Shown here: piece after piece, positions 46,420-54,459 of the stretch
Position numbering within the stretch: position 1 is the stretch's first letter
Layout of the letters: every line of letters begins with the position of its first letter
Program-made: the position numbers and the translations under genes
The notes under the pieces: generated by a model
Seen by the model: only the letters and a program-made list of their open reading frames with translations
What the model was told of the DNA's origin: nothing
Databases searched by the model: none
NCBI RefSeq assembly: GCF_001043955.1
Contig: NZ_LABZ01000021.1
Span: forward strand, 36,574-100,573
Direction of reading: 5' to 3'
Origin: Methylobacterium tarhaniae
Lineage (GTDB): Bacteria > Pseudomonadota > Alphaproteobacteria > Rhizobiales > Beijerinckiaceae
DNA: 64,000 nucleotides

Positions 46420-46547
46420 GCCCGCCGCCGCTCCTCCCGAGCGGGGGCCCGCCGCCGCTCCTCCCGAGCGGGGGCCCGCCGCCGCTCCTCCCGAGCGGGG
46501 GCCCGCCGCCGCTCCTCCCGAGCGGGGGCCCGCCGCCGCTCCTCCCG
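46420..46547 (+). repeat. 27-bp minisatellite, 4.7 copies
   Basis: Unit boundaries are 46420, 46447, 46474, 46501 and 46528 (last copy 20 bases). Full copies appear identical. Because 27 is divisible by three, every frame stays open; one frame repeats GPAAAPPER. It lies between a hypothetical gene and the lipase gene, about 115 bases before the latter's start. GAGCGGGGGC and neighbouring GC tracts could fold. Perfect identity implies recent expansion. Confidence 0.92.
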
Positions 46548-46662
46548 GATGTCGCCGGGATCGGGGACAACACTCTTCCGAAAGGCGATGCTGCCCCGAC
46601 GGCCATTCCGCGCGATGATGCGGCCACGGCCGGCGGCGCCGCGCCGTCCGGGAGGAGAGGTC

Positions 46663-47967
46663 ATGCACGTCATCATCTTCATCCCCGGCATCCTGGGGTC
46701 GCGCCTCAGCCTCGGCGGCGAGGAGGTGTGGCCCCCGACCATCACCGAGATCACCCTCGGCTATCGCCGCATCGACAAGCTCGTCGATCCCGCCGTCGTC
46801 GCCACGGCGGTGATCGACCGGGTCTGCCTGCGCGCGGTCTACGAACCGCTCCTCGCCGACCTCGCGACCCTGGCGGGCGGCGGCACGCTGGTCCCCTTCG
46901 CGTATGACTGGCGCCTGGACATCCGCGACACCGCCACCGCCCTGGCGCAGCGCATCCAGAAGGCCGTGGCGGACGGTGCGACTCGGGTGAGCCTCGTCGC
47001 GCATTCGATGGGCGGCCTGGTGGCGCGCCTCGCCGTGGAGGAACCGGCCCATGCCGGCGCGCCGTGGCTCGCCCGGGTCCAGGACCTGCTGCTGCTCGCC
47101 GCCCCCCAGCTCGGCGCGCCGCTGGCGCTCGCCCGGGCGCTCGGCCTCGAGGGCACGCTGGGCCTGAGCCCCGAGGACCTGCGCGTGATCGGCGCCGATT
47201 CGCGCTACCCGGCGCTCTACCAGCTCCTCCCCGCCCCGGGGCAGCAGGTGCTGTGGAACACCGGCCGCAACGCCACCGACCCGCTCGACCTCTACGACCC
47301 GAAGGTCGCCAAGGCGCTCGGCCTCGCGAGCGGGAACCTGTCCGTCGCCAAGGCGACCCACCGGCGCCTCGCCGCCGGGGCCCGGCCGGCCCATCTGCGC
47401 CTCGTCCATCTCGGCGCCTCGGGGCACGCCACCTGCCTGCGCGTCGAATCCGGCGGCCGCCTGCGGATGGTCGTGGCGGACGATGCCGGCGACGGCACGG
47501 TGCCGCTGTGGAGCGCGGTGCCGGGCAACGCCCAGAACGACGTCACCCCGGGCGACCATACCGGCTTCTTCACCGACGACCGCTTCCGGACCACCTTGTA
47601 CCGCCTGTTCGGCCAGCACCTGCCGGCGACCCCGTTCGCCACCGCCGACGAGACGCCGCGGCTGCGCCTCTCCGTCGATGCGTTCACCTACGCGCCGAAT
47701 GCCGAGATCGACGTGCTCGTCGTCCCGCTCAACCCGGCCCGGCAGATCGACGGGGCGGTCGCGGTGCGCGGCTCGACCGGCGCCGGGCCGAGCGAGGCCC
47801 CGGCGAGCCCGCCCCAGCCGGTCCGCTACGACGGTCCGCGGGTCAAGGTCCTCCGGCTCAAGCTCCAGGCACCCGCGATCCCGGGCCAGTACCGGCTGGT
47901 CTTCACCGGCTCCCACGCCACCGGGCCGGACGACTCGCCGGCCTTCGCGGTGAGCCGGGCGGTCTGA
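46663..47967 (+). CDS. Lecithin:cholesterol acyltransferase-like lipase / alpha-beta hydrolase
   Basis: An alpha/beta hydrolase of 434 aa with no signal peptide. It opens MHVIIFIPGILGSRL, the LCAT/phospholipase oxyanion start. FAYDWRLD (79-86) is the LCAT-type motif and VAHSMGG (112-118) holds the nucleophile Ser115. DAGDGTVPLWSAVPG carries a likely catalytic Asp and GDHTGFFTD the His. The last 110 residues look like a beta-sandwich (RLSVDAFTYAPNAEIDVLVV). GGAGGAG precedes the ATG. Its stop overlaps the next start as TGATG, so it begins a three-gene coupled operon with a protease and a small protein. Confidence 0.82.
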   Translation: MHVIIFIPGILGSRLSLGGEEVWPPTITEITLGYRRIDKLVDPAVVATAVIDRVCLRAVYEPLLADLATLAGGGTLVPFAYDWRLDIRDTATALAQRIQKAVADGATRVSLVAHSMGGLVARLAVEEPAHAGAPWLARVQDLLLLAAPQLGAPLALARALGLEGTLGLSPEDLRVIGADSRYPALYQLLPAPGQQVLWNTGRNATDPLDLYDPKVAKALGLASGNLSVAKATHRRLAAGARPAHLRLVHLGASGHATCLRVESGGRLRMVVADDAGDGTVPLWSAVPGNAQNDVTPGDHTGFFTDDRFRTTLYRLFGQHLPATPFATADETPRLRLSVDAFTYAPNAEIDVLVVPLNPARQIDGAVAVRGSTGAGPSEAPASPPQPVRYDGPRVKVLRLKLQAPAIPGQYRLVFTGSHATGPDDSPAFAVSRAV

Positions 47968-49097
47968 TGGCGTCCGACCGGAAAATCCGCGCCCTGCGGG
48001 AGCGGGCCCTGTCCGTGCGCGCCTGGGCCGAGCGCAACCGCCTGCTCCAGGCCGGGCGGCTGCCGATCGCCGGCGGGCCGGCGATGGCGGTCGCGACCGT
48101 CGCCTTCGCGGAGAGCGCCGCCACGGCCTTCATCCGCAAGCCGATCGTCGCCGTGGGGATGAATCCGGGCCGGGGCGCGGACGGTGCGGTGGTGATCTAC
48201 ACCGCCCGCCCGCTCACCCTCGCGGAGAGCGCGCAGGTGGCCGAGGGTTTCCGGGACACCGGCGAGCTGCTGTTCCGCGTCGCCAAGCCGCCGGTGCTCG
48301 ACGCCGCCTTGCCGGCGGCGCTCGCCGCGCCGCTGCCGCGGGCGGGCCTCGGCGGGCGCTACCCTTGCGGCAGCTCGGTGAGCCTCGGCAACGTGCGGGA
48401 GGCCGGCACCCTCGGCTGCCTGGTGCGGGACGGCGAGGGCGTGCTCTACGGCCTCTCGGCCAACCACGTCACCGGCGGCTGCTCGAACGCCCGGCCCGGC
48501 GCGCCGATCGTCGGTCCGGGGATCAAGGACGTGGGCGCCGGCCTGCCCGACCCGCGCACCCTCGGCCACCATGCCCGCGCCCTGGCCCTGGTGCCGGGAG
48601 ATCCCGCGAGCGTCGCCCCCGGGCGCAACCGCGACGCGGCGGTGTTCTGCCTGCTCGATCCCGAGGCCCTGTCGTCGAGCCAGGGCGGCCACCACGACAC
48701 GCCGGAGGAGGCCGCCGACCCGGTCGAGGAGGAGGCGGTCGAGAAGGTCGGCCGCAGCACCGGCCTCACCCGGGGGGTGATCGAATCGCAGATCGTCGGC
48801 CCGTTCCCGGTGAGCTACCGCACCACGATCTTCCACTCGGCGGAGGAGGATGCGGAGTTCCGCGGTCAGGTCTTCTTCGATCCGGTCTACGTCGTGCGCG
48901 GCGAGGACGGGCCCTTCGCGCTCGCCGGCGATTCCGGCGCCCTCGTCACCGCCGGGACGGGAACTGCCAGGCGGGCGGTGGGCATTGTCTTCTCGGGGCG
49001 CGGCGCCGAGGAGAGCTACATGCTTCCGCTGAAACCGATCCTTGACGATCTCGGCATGACCCTGGTCTCCGGTCACGGGACGGGCGGCGCGCGATGA
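47967..49097 (+). CDS. Trypsin-like serine protease, cytoplasmic
   Basis: A chymotrypsin-fold protease of 376 aa without signal peptide. The N-terminal region (1-125) includes a strand-rich module (PIVAVGMNPGRGADGAVVIY). The protease domain has the whole triad: His167 in GLSANHVTGG, Asp223 in NRDAAVFCLL and Ser323 in LAGDSGALVT. The PCGSSVSLGNVREAGTLGCL lead-in resembles bacterial Nal1-like S1 proteases. An acidic insert (TPEEAADPVEEEAVEK) precedes the segment VGRSTGLTRGVI. Coupled upstream to the lipase by TGATG and downstream by ATGA to an 80-aa gene. Substrate unknown. Confidence 0.78.
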   Translation: MASDRKIRALRERALSVRAWAERNRLLQAGRLPIAGGPAMAVATVAFAESAATAFIRKPIVAVGMNPGRGADGAVVIYTARPLTLAESAQVAEGFRDTGELLFRVAKPPVLDAALPAALAAPLPRAGLGGRYPCGSSVSLGNVREAGTLGCLVRDGEGVLYGLSANHVTGGCSNARPGAPIVGPGIKDVGAGLPDPRTLGHHARALALVPGDPASVAPGRNRDAAVFCLLDPEALSSSQGGHHDTPEEAADPVEEEAVEKVGRSTGLTRGVIESQIVGPFPVSYRTTIFHSAEEDAEFRGQVFFDPVYVVRGEDGPFALAGDSGALVTAGTGTARRAVGIVFSGRGAEESYMLPLKPILDDLGMTLVSGHGTGGAR

Positions 49098-49336
49098 TCA
49101 TCGAGATGGCGCAGGATTCGGGCGAGCGGGCCTCGGTCGCCCTGCGCCGGGCGCTGCTCGACCATCTCGGGCTGCCTCCGGGCCAGGCGGCGGTGACGCG
49201 CCGGCGGACCGCCGCCGGCGAGACCCTGGTGGTGCGCCTCGTCCCCGGCGCCCGGCCGGCGAGCCGGCCGGAGGCGTTCGGCGGCCTGCCGGTGACCTAC
49301 GAGAGCGCCCGCCCGCCCCGGGCCGGACGCTGGTAG
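49094..49336 (+). CDS. Small hypothetical protein of the lipase-protease operon
   Basis: An 80-aa protein of unrecognised family. The N-terminal half is helical (SVALRRALLDHLGLPPGQAA), and the C-terminal half has strands (TLVVRLVPGARPA; FGGLPVTYESARPP). The latter resembles residues 61-109 of the upstream protease (AVGM...DGAVVIYTARPL...ELLFRVAKPP), so it may be a detached copy of that module, for instance a regulator or inhibitor; this is inference from visual alignment. Start ATG overlaps the protease stop by four bases, and no other start fits. Confidence 0.65.
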   Translation: MIIEMAQDSGERASVALRRALLDHLGLPPGQAAVTRRRTAAGETLVVRLVPGARPASRPEAFGGLPVTYESARPPRAGRW

Positions 49337-49340
49337 GGGA

Positions 49341-50624
49341 TCAGGCGGCTTCCGTGCCGCACCACTCGGCGACGAACAGCGCCATGGCGGTGGTGATGCG
49401 CCGGAGCGAGGCGAGGCTCACCCGCTCGTCGAAGCCGTGGATGTTCTCGCTCTTCGGCCCGTAGCAGAGCGCCGGCACCCGGTCGTAGAGAGCGTGGACC
49501 CGGGTATCGAGGTAGCCGGCGGTCATGAAGCTCCTGAGGGCCGAGCCCGTCGCCGCCTCGTGCGCCCGGCCGAGCACCGCTTCCGCCTCCGAGCCCTCGT
49601 CGAGCACGTAGCCCTCGGCGAAGAAGCCGTGGAAGCTGACCTGCGGCGGGCTGTTCGACAGGAAGGCGTCGTCGCGGGCGAAGGCCGCCACCGCCGCCTC
49701 GATCTCGCGGGCGGCCTCGGCCGCGCTCGTGCCCGGGTAGATCGCGATGCGGCAATCGATCCGGCACCAGGCCGGCACCGAGGAGGCCCAGTCGCCGCCC
49801 TCGATCCGGCCGATATTGAGGTTGATCGGGTGCGCCTCGCCTTCGAAATGCGGGCGGCCCGCCTTGTCGGCGTTCCAGCGCGCTTCGAGCTGCCGCAGGG
49901 CGCCGATCACCCGGTAGGCGGCATCGATGGCGTTCGCCCCCGTTCCCATCTCGCGCACATGGACCGGCCGGCCCCGGACCTCGACCCGGAACCACAAGAC
50001 GCCGGTATTGGCGCGCACCAGCATCTCCTCCTCGGGCTCGGGGATCAGCACCGCGTCGGCGCGGTAGCCGCGCAGGTGGGTCATCAGGGCGCCGTTGCCG
50101 GTCGATTCCTCCTCGACCACCGATTGCAGGGTCACGGTGGCGGCCGGCTGCAGGCCGATGCGCCGCAGGGCGTCGAGGGCGAACAGGTTGGCGGCGTGGC
50201 CGGCCTTCATGTCGGCCCCGCCGCGGCCGTAGAGCCAGTCGCCCTCCACCACGGGCTCGAAGGGCGGATGGGTCCAGAGGTCGGCCGGCCCCGGCGGGAC
50301 CACGTCGACATGGGCCTGGAGGATCAGCGAGCGCCCCCGCTCCTCCCGCGGCCGGTGGATGCCGACGACGATCGGCGCCTCGGAATGCTCGGGAGAGAAT
50401 GTCGCGCCGCCCGGATGCGCCTCGATCTGCGCCCGGTCCATCGCGAAGCGGTCCATGGCATAGCCGCGCTCGCGGAAGGTGCGGAACACGAAGTCCTGGA
50501 TCGCCTGCTCCTGCCCGCGGGTCGAGGGAAAGCGCATCAGCGCCTGGGTGTAGGCGACCTGCCCGGAAAAGTTCTCGGCCACGGCGGCGACGATGCGGTC
50601 ACGCAGGGCGGGGTCCAGGGACAT
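49341..50624 (-). CDS. M20 family deacylase/peptidase (ArgE/DapE type)
   Basis: Zinc-dependent amidohydrolase of 427 aa. Metal ligands appear as LILQAHVDVVPP (His, then Asp two residues on), GRGGADMKAG (Asp), VEEESTGNGA (catalytic Glu and metal Glu) and IPEPEEE; the lid dimerisation domain spans about 190-305 (GVLWFRVEVRGRPVHVREMG). KSENIHGFDERV supplies the last His. AGGAG precedes the ATG at 50624; the in-frame ATG at 50678 lacks one. Annotated homologues act on N-acyl amino acids; the exact substrate is unknown. Its stop is 5 bases from the stop of the convergent small gene. Confidence 0.88.
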   Translation of the reverse strand: MSLDPALRDRIVAAVAENFSGQVAYTQALMRFPSTRGQEQAIQDFVFRTFRERGYAMDRFAMDRAQIEAHPGGATFSPEHSEAPIVVGIHRPREERGRSLILQAHVDVVPPGPADLWTHPPFEPVVEGDWLYGRGGADMKAGHAANLFALDALRRIGLQPAATVTLQSVVEEESTGNGALMTHLRGYRADAVLIPEPEEEMLVRANTGVLWFRVEVRGRPVHVREMGTGANAIDAAYRVIGALRQLEARWNADKAGRPHFEGEAHPINLNIGRIEGGDWASSVPAWCRIDCRIAIYPGTSAAEAAREIEAAVAAFARDDAFLSNSPPQVSFHGFFAEGYVLDEGSEAEAVLGRAHEAATGSALRSFMTAGYLDTRVHALYDRVPALCYGPKSENIHGFDERVSLASLRRITTAMALFVAEWCGTEAA

Positions 50625-50817
50625 CGGGGGCTCCTTGTCGAGGGCTTTCCCGTCATATCCTGGGAAGCGGCGGCGCACCTATGCGCTGGGTACGTGGTGG
50701 CGTGCGTCATGCGAGTCCGCCGGCCCCCGTCCCGGACGATCCGAGCGTCGCAGTCGGAGATCCGGGACAGGGCTCGCGGCAGCTTGGAGATGGGCACCGT
50801 GAACGCAGCCGGAGGCC

Positions 50818-52389
50818 CTACGCTCCCAGCCGCCCGATGATGTGGTCGGCCACCCGCAGCGAATTGGCGATGATCGTCAGGGTCGGGTTCACCGCCCCGA
50901 TCGACGGGAAGAAGCTCGCATCGGCGACGTAGAGGTTGTCGAGCTCGTGCGCCTTGCAGTCGAGGTCGAGGACCGACGTCGCCGGGTCGGGACCGAAGCG
51001 GAGCGTCCCCGCCTGGTGGGCGGTGCCGCCGATCGGCACGTCCTTGCCGAGATAGAGCGAGCGGTCGAACAGGTGCGGGTGGATGTCGAGCTTGGCGCAC
51101 AGGCCGCGCAGCTTGGCCTTCAACCGGTGCAGGGCCTCCTCGTTGGTCTGCTTGAGGTCGAGCCGCACCTTGGCCCCGTCGTAGAAGATCCGGTTCTCCG
51201 GGATCGGCAGGTCCTCGGTGGTGAGCCAGAAATCGAGGGAATGCCGGGCGAGCCAGTCGAACGGCTTCTCCGGGAACCATTGCAGGAAACCCGGCAGCCC
51301 CTCGCCGTGGATCTGCACCCCGTCCGACTTGCCGACCATCTGGATGTGGCCGAGGGGGTACTCCCAGTCGTCAGCGCCGAAATAGAAGTCGTTGAGGCCG
51401 AGCGTCTTCTGGAACTTGGTCGGGTTCGGGGTGCGGGAGATCGCCAGCACCGTCGAATTGTTGTGGCGCATGTAGTTGCGGCCGACTTGCCCTGAGCGGT
51501 TGGCCAGCCCATGCGGGTGGGCGTCATTGCCTGAGCGCAGCAGGAGGAGCGCCGAGGACAGCGCGCCGCAGGCCACCACCACGATGTCGCCGGTGAACAC
51601 CTCGGTCGCCGCGCCGCGCTTGACCTCGACGCCGGTGACACGGCGCCCCGCCGGATCGGTCAGGAGCCGGTCGACATAGGCGTTGGTCATCAGGGTGAGG
51701 TTCGGATGCGCCGCGAGCGCCGGGTCGACGCAGATCACCTGCGCGTCCGCCTTGCCGTTGGTGATGCAGGGATAGCCGTCGAAGGCGTCGCAGCGGATGC
51801 AGGCCGAGTGCGGCAGCGGCTTGCCGTCCCGCTCCTCGAGCCGCACGCCGACAGGCAGGTGGAACGGGTGGTGGCCTTCGCGCTTCAGCCCGTCGAACAG
51901 TTCCTGGATCCGCGGTTCATGCGTGACCGGCGGATAGGCGTAGGGTTTCGGGGCCGGCGGCTCGGTCGGGTCCTCGCCGCGCAGGCCGTGGACGGAGTAG
52001 AGTTCCTCCGCCGCCTGGTAATAGGGTTCGAACACGTCGTACTTCACCGGCCATTCCGGCGAGAGGCCGTCCGGATGGCGGATCTCGAAAAAATCCTTCT
52101 CGCGCAGGCGGAGCAGGACCGAGCCGTAGACCTTGCTGTTGCCGCCCACGAAGTAGTGCAGGCCGGGATGGAAGCTGGAGCCGTCGGCGCCGTACCAGGT
52201 TTCCGGCGCCTGGTAGCGGGCCTCGACGAAGACTGCCTGGCTGTCCCAGTTCTCCCGCTCCCGCGGCAGGTAATCGCCGCGCTCCAGAAGCAGGATGCGC
52301 TTGCCGGTCTGGGCCAGCCGCCATGCCATGGTGCCGCCGCCCGGCCCCGAGCCGACGATGACGACGTCGTAATGCCGGTTCTCGCTCAT
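50818..52389 (-). CDS. GMC family oxidoreductase
   Basis: FAD-dependent alcohol/sugar oxidoreductase of 523 aa. The Rossmann FAD motif is YDVVIVGSGPGGGTMAWRLA at residues 7-26 with LLLERGDYLP following. PHSACIRCDAFDGYPC is a Cys-rich block, VVVACGALSSALLLLRSG is the second GMC signature, and NLYVADASFFPSIGAVNPTL near the C-terminus is the catalytic/FAD C-terminal motif. GGGAG precedes the ATG. No cytochrome c or gamma-subunit partner gene is adjacent. It may act on sugars or aromatic alcohols; not determinable here. Confidence 0.9.
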   Translation of the reverse strand: MSENRHYDVVIVGSGPGGGTMAWRLAQTGKRILLLERGDYLPRERENWDSQAVFVEARYQAPETWYGADGSSFHPGLHYFVGGNSKVYGSVLLRLREKDFFEIRHPDGLSPEWPVKYDVFEPYYQAAEELYSVHGLRGEDPTEPPAPKPYAYPPVTHEPRIQELFDGLKREGHHPFHLPVGVRLEERDGKPLPHSACIRCDAFDGYPCITNGKADAQVICVDPALAAHPNLTLMTNAYVDRLLTDPAGRRVTGVEVKRGAATEVFTGDIVVVACGALSSALLLLRSGNDAHPHGLANRSGQVGRNYMRHNNSTVLAISRTPNPTKFQKTLGLNDFYFGADDWEYPLGHIQMVGKSDGVQIHGEGLPGFLQWFPEKPFDWLARHSLDFWLTTEDLPIPENRIFYDGAKVRLDLKQTNEEALHRLKAKLRGLCAKLDIHPHLFDRSLYLGKDVPIGGTAHQAGTLRFGPDPATSVLDLDCKAHELDNLYVADASFFPSIGAVNPTLTIIANSLRVADHIIGRLGA

Positions 52390-52513
52390 CGACGCTCCCT
52401 CTTCCTGCGGCAGGCGCGGGGATGATCCATGGCCGCTCGATCGTGCTGAGGGCGTAGATGGCGGGGCTGGCGCGAACGTCGACCCGCCCCAGTTAGCTTT
52501 TCGCAGCGCACCG

Positions 52514-52617
52514 TAGAGCGGCGCCCGATCGCGCTGCGATCGGACGCCGCTCTAGATGCTTGATTTTACTGCATTTTCTACGACGAACCAATATCCACTT
52601 CGTCGGAAGATGCGCTA
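52514..52617. repeat. Composite palindromic element upstream of the DoxX operon
   Basis: Part one is a 19-bp hairpin with one mismatch (52514-52532 with 52536-52554, loop GCT). Part two nests GCATTTTC (52571-52578) / GAAGATGC (52606-52613) around CGACGAA (52581-52587) / TTCGTCG (52599-52605), with core GAACC-AATAT-CCACTT. This core matches the 11.4-kb and 19.9-kb repeats (GAACC-N5-CCACTT or near it). It lies 22 bases before the DoxX start. Confidence 0.8.
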
Positions 52618-52638
52618 GGTAGCAGGGTTCCCGGATCG

Positions 52639-53109
52639 ATGGACACCTTCAGCATCGCGGTCGCCTTCGGGGTCAGGCTCCTCCTGGTGATGCTCTTCCT
52701 GCCGTTCAGCGCCCTCGACAAGATCCTGAACTTTCGTGGCGCGGTGGGCCAGGCCAGGCAGGCGGTGCACGCCACCGGCCCTGCCACCGTGCTGATCCTG
52801 GTCGGCCTGTTCGTCGAGGTGGTGATGTCGCTCGGCATCCTCACCGGCATCGCCGACCGCTTCGCCGCCTTCGTGCTCGCCGGCTATTGCGGCGTCACCG
52901 CACTCCTCTGGAAGCAGTTCTGGAAGCCGGGGGATTTCTGGTCCGGCGGCAAGGGCCGCGAGCTTTTCTGGGACTTCTGGAAGAACCTCGCGCTCGCCGG
53001 CGGGTTCCTGCTCGTCACCTTCGGCACCGGGGCGGCGACGGTCGGGACGTTCCTCTCCGACCCCTTCGCCTCGTCGAAGCCCTACAGCGTCAGCGAGACC
53101 GCCCGATGA
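52639..53109 (+). CDS. DoxX family membrane protein
   Basis: A 156-aa inner-membrane protein with about four hydrophobic segments, including LLLVMLFLPFSALDKILNFR and VLILVGLFVEVVMSLGIL, then an aromatic stretch FWDFWKNLALAGGFLLVTFG. The pattern fits the DoxX/DoxD family. These proteins are small quinone- or redox-linked membrane proteins of uncertain function. The stop overlaps the next ATG as ATGA, so it is translationally coupled to a cupin. First gene of a four-gene operon. Confidence 0.82.
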   Translation: MDTFSIAVAFGVRLLLVMLFLPFSALDKILNFRGAVGQARQAVHATGPATVLILVGLFVEVVMSLGILTGIADRFAAFVLAGYCGVTALLWKQFWKPGDFWSGGKGRELFWDFWKNLALAGGFLLVTFGTGAATVGTFLSDPFASSKPYSVSETAR

Positions 53110-53552
53110 GCGATCGGAAGCCGAACATCCCCTACTGGCACCTCTGGGCCGACGCGGACGGGGTGAGCCACCAGACGCGGTGCGCCTTCACCGAGTTCGA
53201 GGAGAAGTCGATGTCGCCGCCGGCCCCGCCGCAATGGCAGGGGCAGAAGACCCATGACGGCGCGACCGTGTTCGTGACCGTGCAGCCGGTCGGCTGGACC
53301 GGGGACTGGCACCCGAACCCGAAGCCGCAATGGATCGTCCCGCTCTCGGGCCGCTGGTTCGTCGAATCGATGGACGGGACACGGGTCGAGATGGGGCCGG
53401 GCGAGATCTCGTTCGGCGAGGACCAGAACGTGCGCGAGGTCGACGGCAAGAAGGGCCACCGGTCCGGCACGGTCGGGAACGAGCCCGCCGTGCTGATGAT
53501 CGTTCAGTACGACAAGCCCCCGACCACCGGGGCGGCCTGCCGGTTCCGGTGA
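53106..53552 (+). CDS. Cupin-domain protein
   Basis: A cytoplasmic protein of 148 aa with a cupin barrel: the first motif is around GDWHPNPKPQWIVPLSGRWF, and the second around RVEMGPGEISFGEDQNVREV with GHRSGTVGNEPAVLMIVQYD. Metal-binding His/Glu positions are partly kept (one His in GDWHP, Glu in the second motif, His in KKGHRSG). The ATG at 53106 overlaps the DoxX stop. A sugar- or aromatic-related role is plausible from the neighbours. Confidence 0.75.
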   Translation: MSDRKPNIPYWHLWADADGVSHQTRCAFTEFEEKSMSPPAPPQWQGQKTHDGATVFVTVQPVGWTGDWHPNPKPQWIVPLSGRWFVESMDGTRVEMGPGEISFGEDQNVREVDGKKGHRSGTVGNEPAVLMIVQYDKPPTTGAACRFR

Positions 53553-53556
53553 CGCC

Positions 53557-54459
53557 ATGGACGGGTTCGAGATCCACGACGAGCGCTTCAAGCACTACAT
53601 CCTGGGCAACGCGCCCCTGGAAGAGCTCGGCTCCGGCTTCCGCTGGATCGAGGGGCCGGTCTGGATGGGCGACGCCGATTGCCTGCTGTTCCAGGACCTG
53701 CCGCGCAACCGCACCATGCGGTGGATCGAGGGGGCGGGCTTCTCCGTCTACCGCCAGCCCTCGAACTACGCCAACGGCCAGACCCGCGACCGCGAGGGCC
53801 GGCTGATCGCCTGCTCGCATCGCGGCCGCTGCCTGTATCGCACCGAGTACGACGGCACGGTCACGACGCTCGTCGACGGCCATGCCGGCAAGCGCCTGAA
53901 CTCGCCGAACGACGTGGTGGTGAAGTCGGACGGGACGATCTGGTTCAGCGATCCGGTCTACGGGATTTCCAACGACTACGAGGGCGGGCGGCAGGCCTCG
54001 GAGCAGCCGCCGGCGCTCTACCGCTTCGATCCGCGGACGAACGAGATCCAGGTGATGGCCGGCGATTTCGACGGTCCGAACGGCCTCGCCTTCTCGCCCG
54101 ACGAGCGCCGCCTCTACGTCGCCGAGACCGGCGACCAGTCGAAGCCGAACCCGCGCCAGCATATCCGGGTCTTCGACGTCGCGCCCGATGGCGCGCTGTC
54201 CGGCGGCGACGTCTTCCATAAGATCGAGCCGGGCTATTGCGACGGGATGCGGGTCGACGAGGACGGCAATGTCTGGTCGAGCGCCGGGGACGGGGTGCAT
54301 TGCCTCAGCCCGGAGGGCAAGCTGATGGGCAAGATCCTGGTGCCGCACCGGGTCTCGAACATCACCTTCGGCGGACCGGCCAAGAACCGGCTGTTCATCG
54401 GCGGCTCGCACACGCTCTATGCCATCTTCCTCGACCGGCGCGGGGTGCAGACCCCGTGA
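53557..54459 (+). CDS. SMP-30/gluconolactonase family protein
   Basis: A six-bladed propeller lactonase of 300 aa with no signal peptide. SGFRWIEGPVWMGDADCLLF contains the metal Glu, NGQTRDREGRLIACSHRGRC and RLNSPNDVVVKSDGTIWFSD contain the Asn/Asp ligands, DGPNGLAFSPDERRLYVAET has another Asn-Gly, and CDGMRVDEDGNVW carries the catalytic Asp. Probably hydrolyses a sugar lactone such as gluconolactone. Starts 5 bases after the cupin stop. Its stop overlaps the next start as GTGA. Confidence 0.9.
   Translation: MDGFEIHDERFKHYILGNAPLEELGSGFRWIEGPVWMGDADCLLFQDLPRNRTMRWIEGAGFSVYRQPSNYANGQTRDREGRLIACSHRGRCLYRTEYDGTVTTLVDGHAGKRLNSPNDVVVKSDGTIWFSDPVYGISNDYEGGRQASEQPPALYRFDPRTNEIQVMAGDFDGPNGLAFSPDERRLYVAETGDQSKPNPRQHIRVFDVAPDGALSGGDVFHKIEPGYCDGMRVDEDGNVWSSAGDGVHCLSPEGKLMGKILVPHRVSNITFGGPAKNRLFIGGSHTLYAIFLDRRGVQTP

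Noticed and set aside
46397..46618. Small frame encoding GPAAAPPER repeats
   Set aside because: It is the direct translation of the 27-bp minisatellite, has no ribosome site, and ends soon after the repeat.
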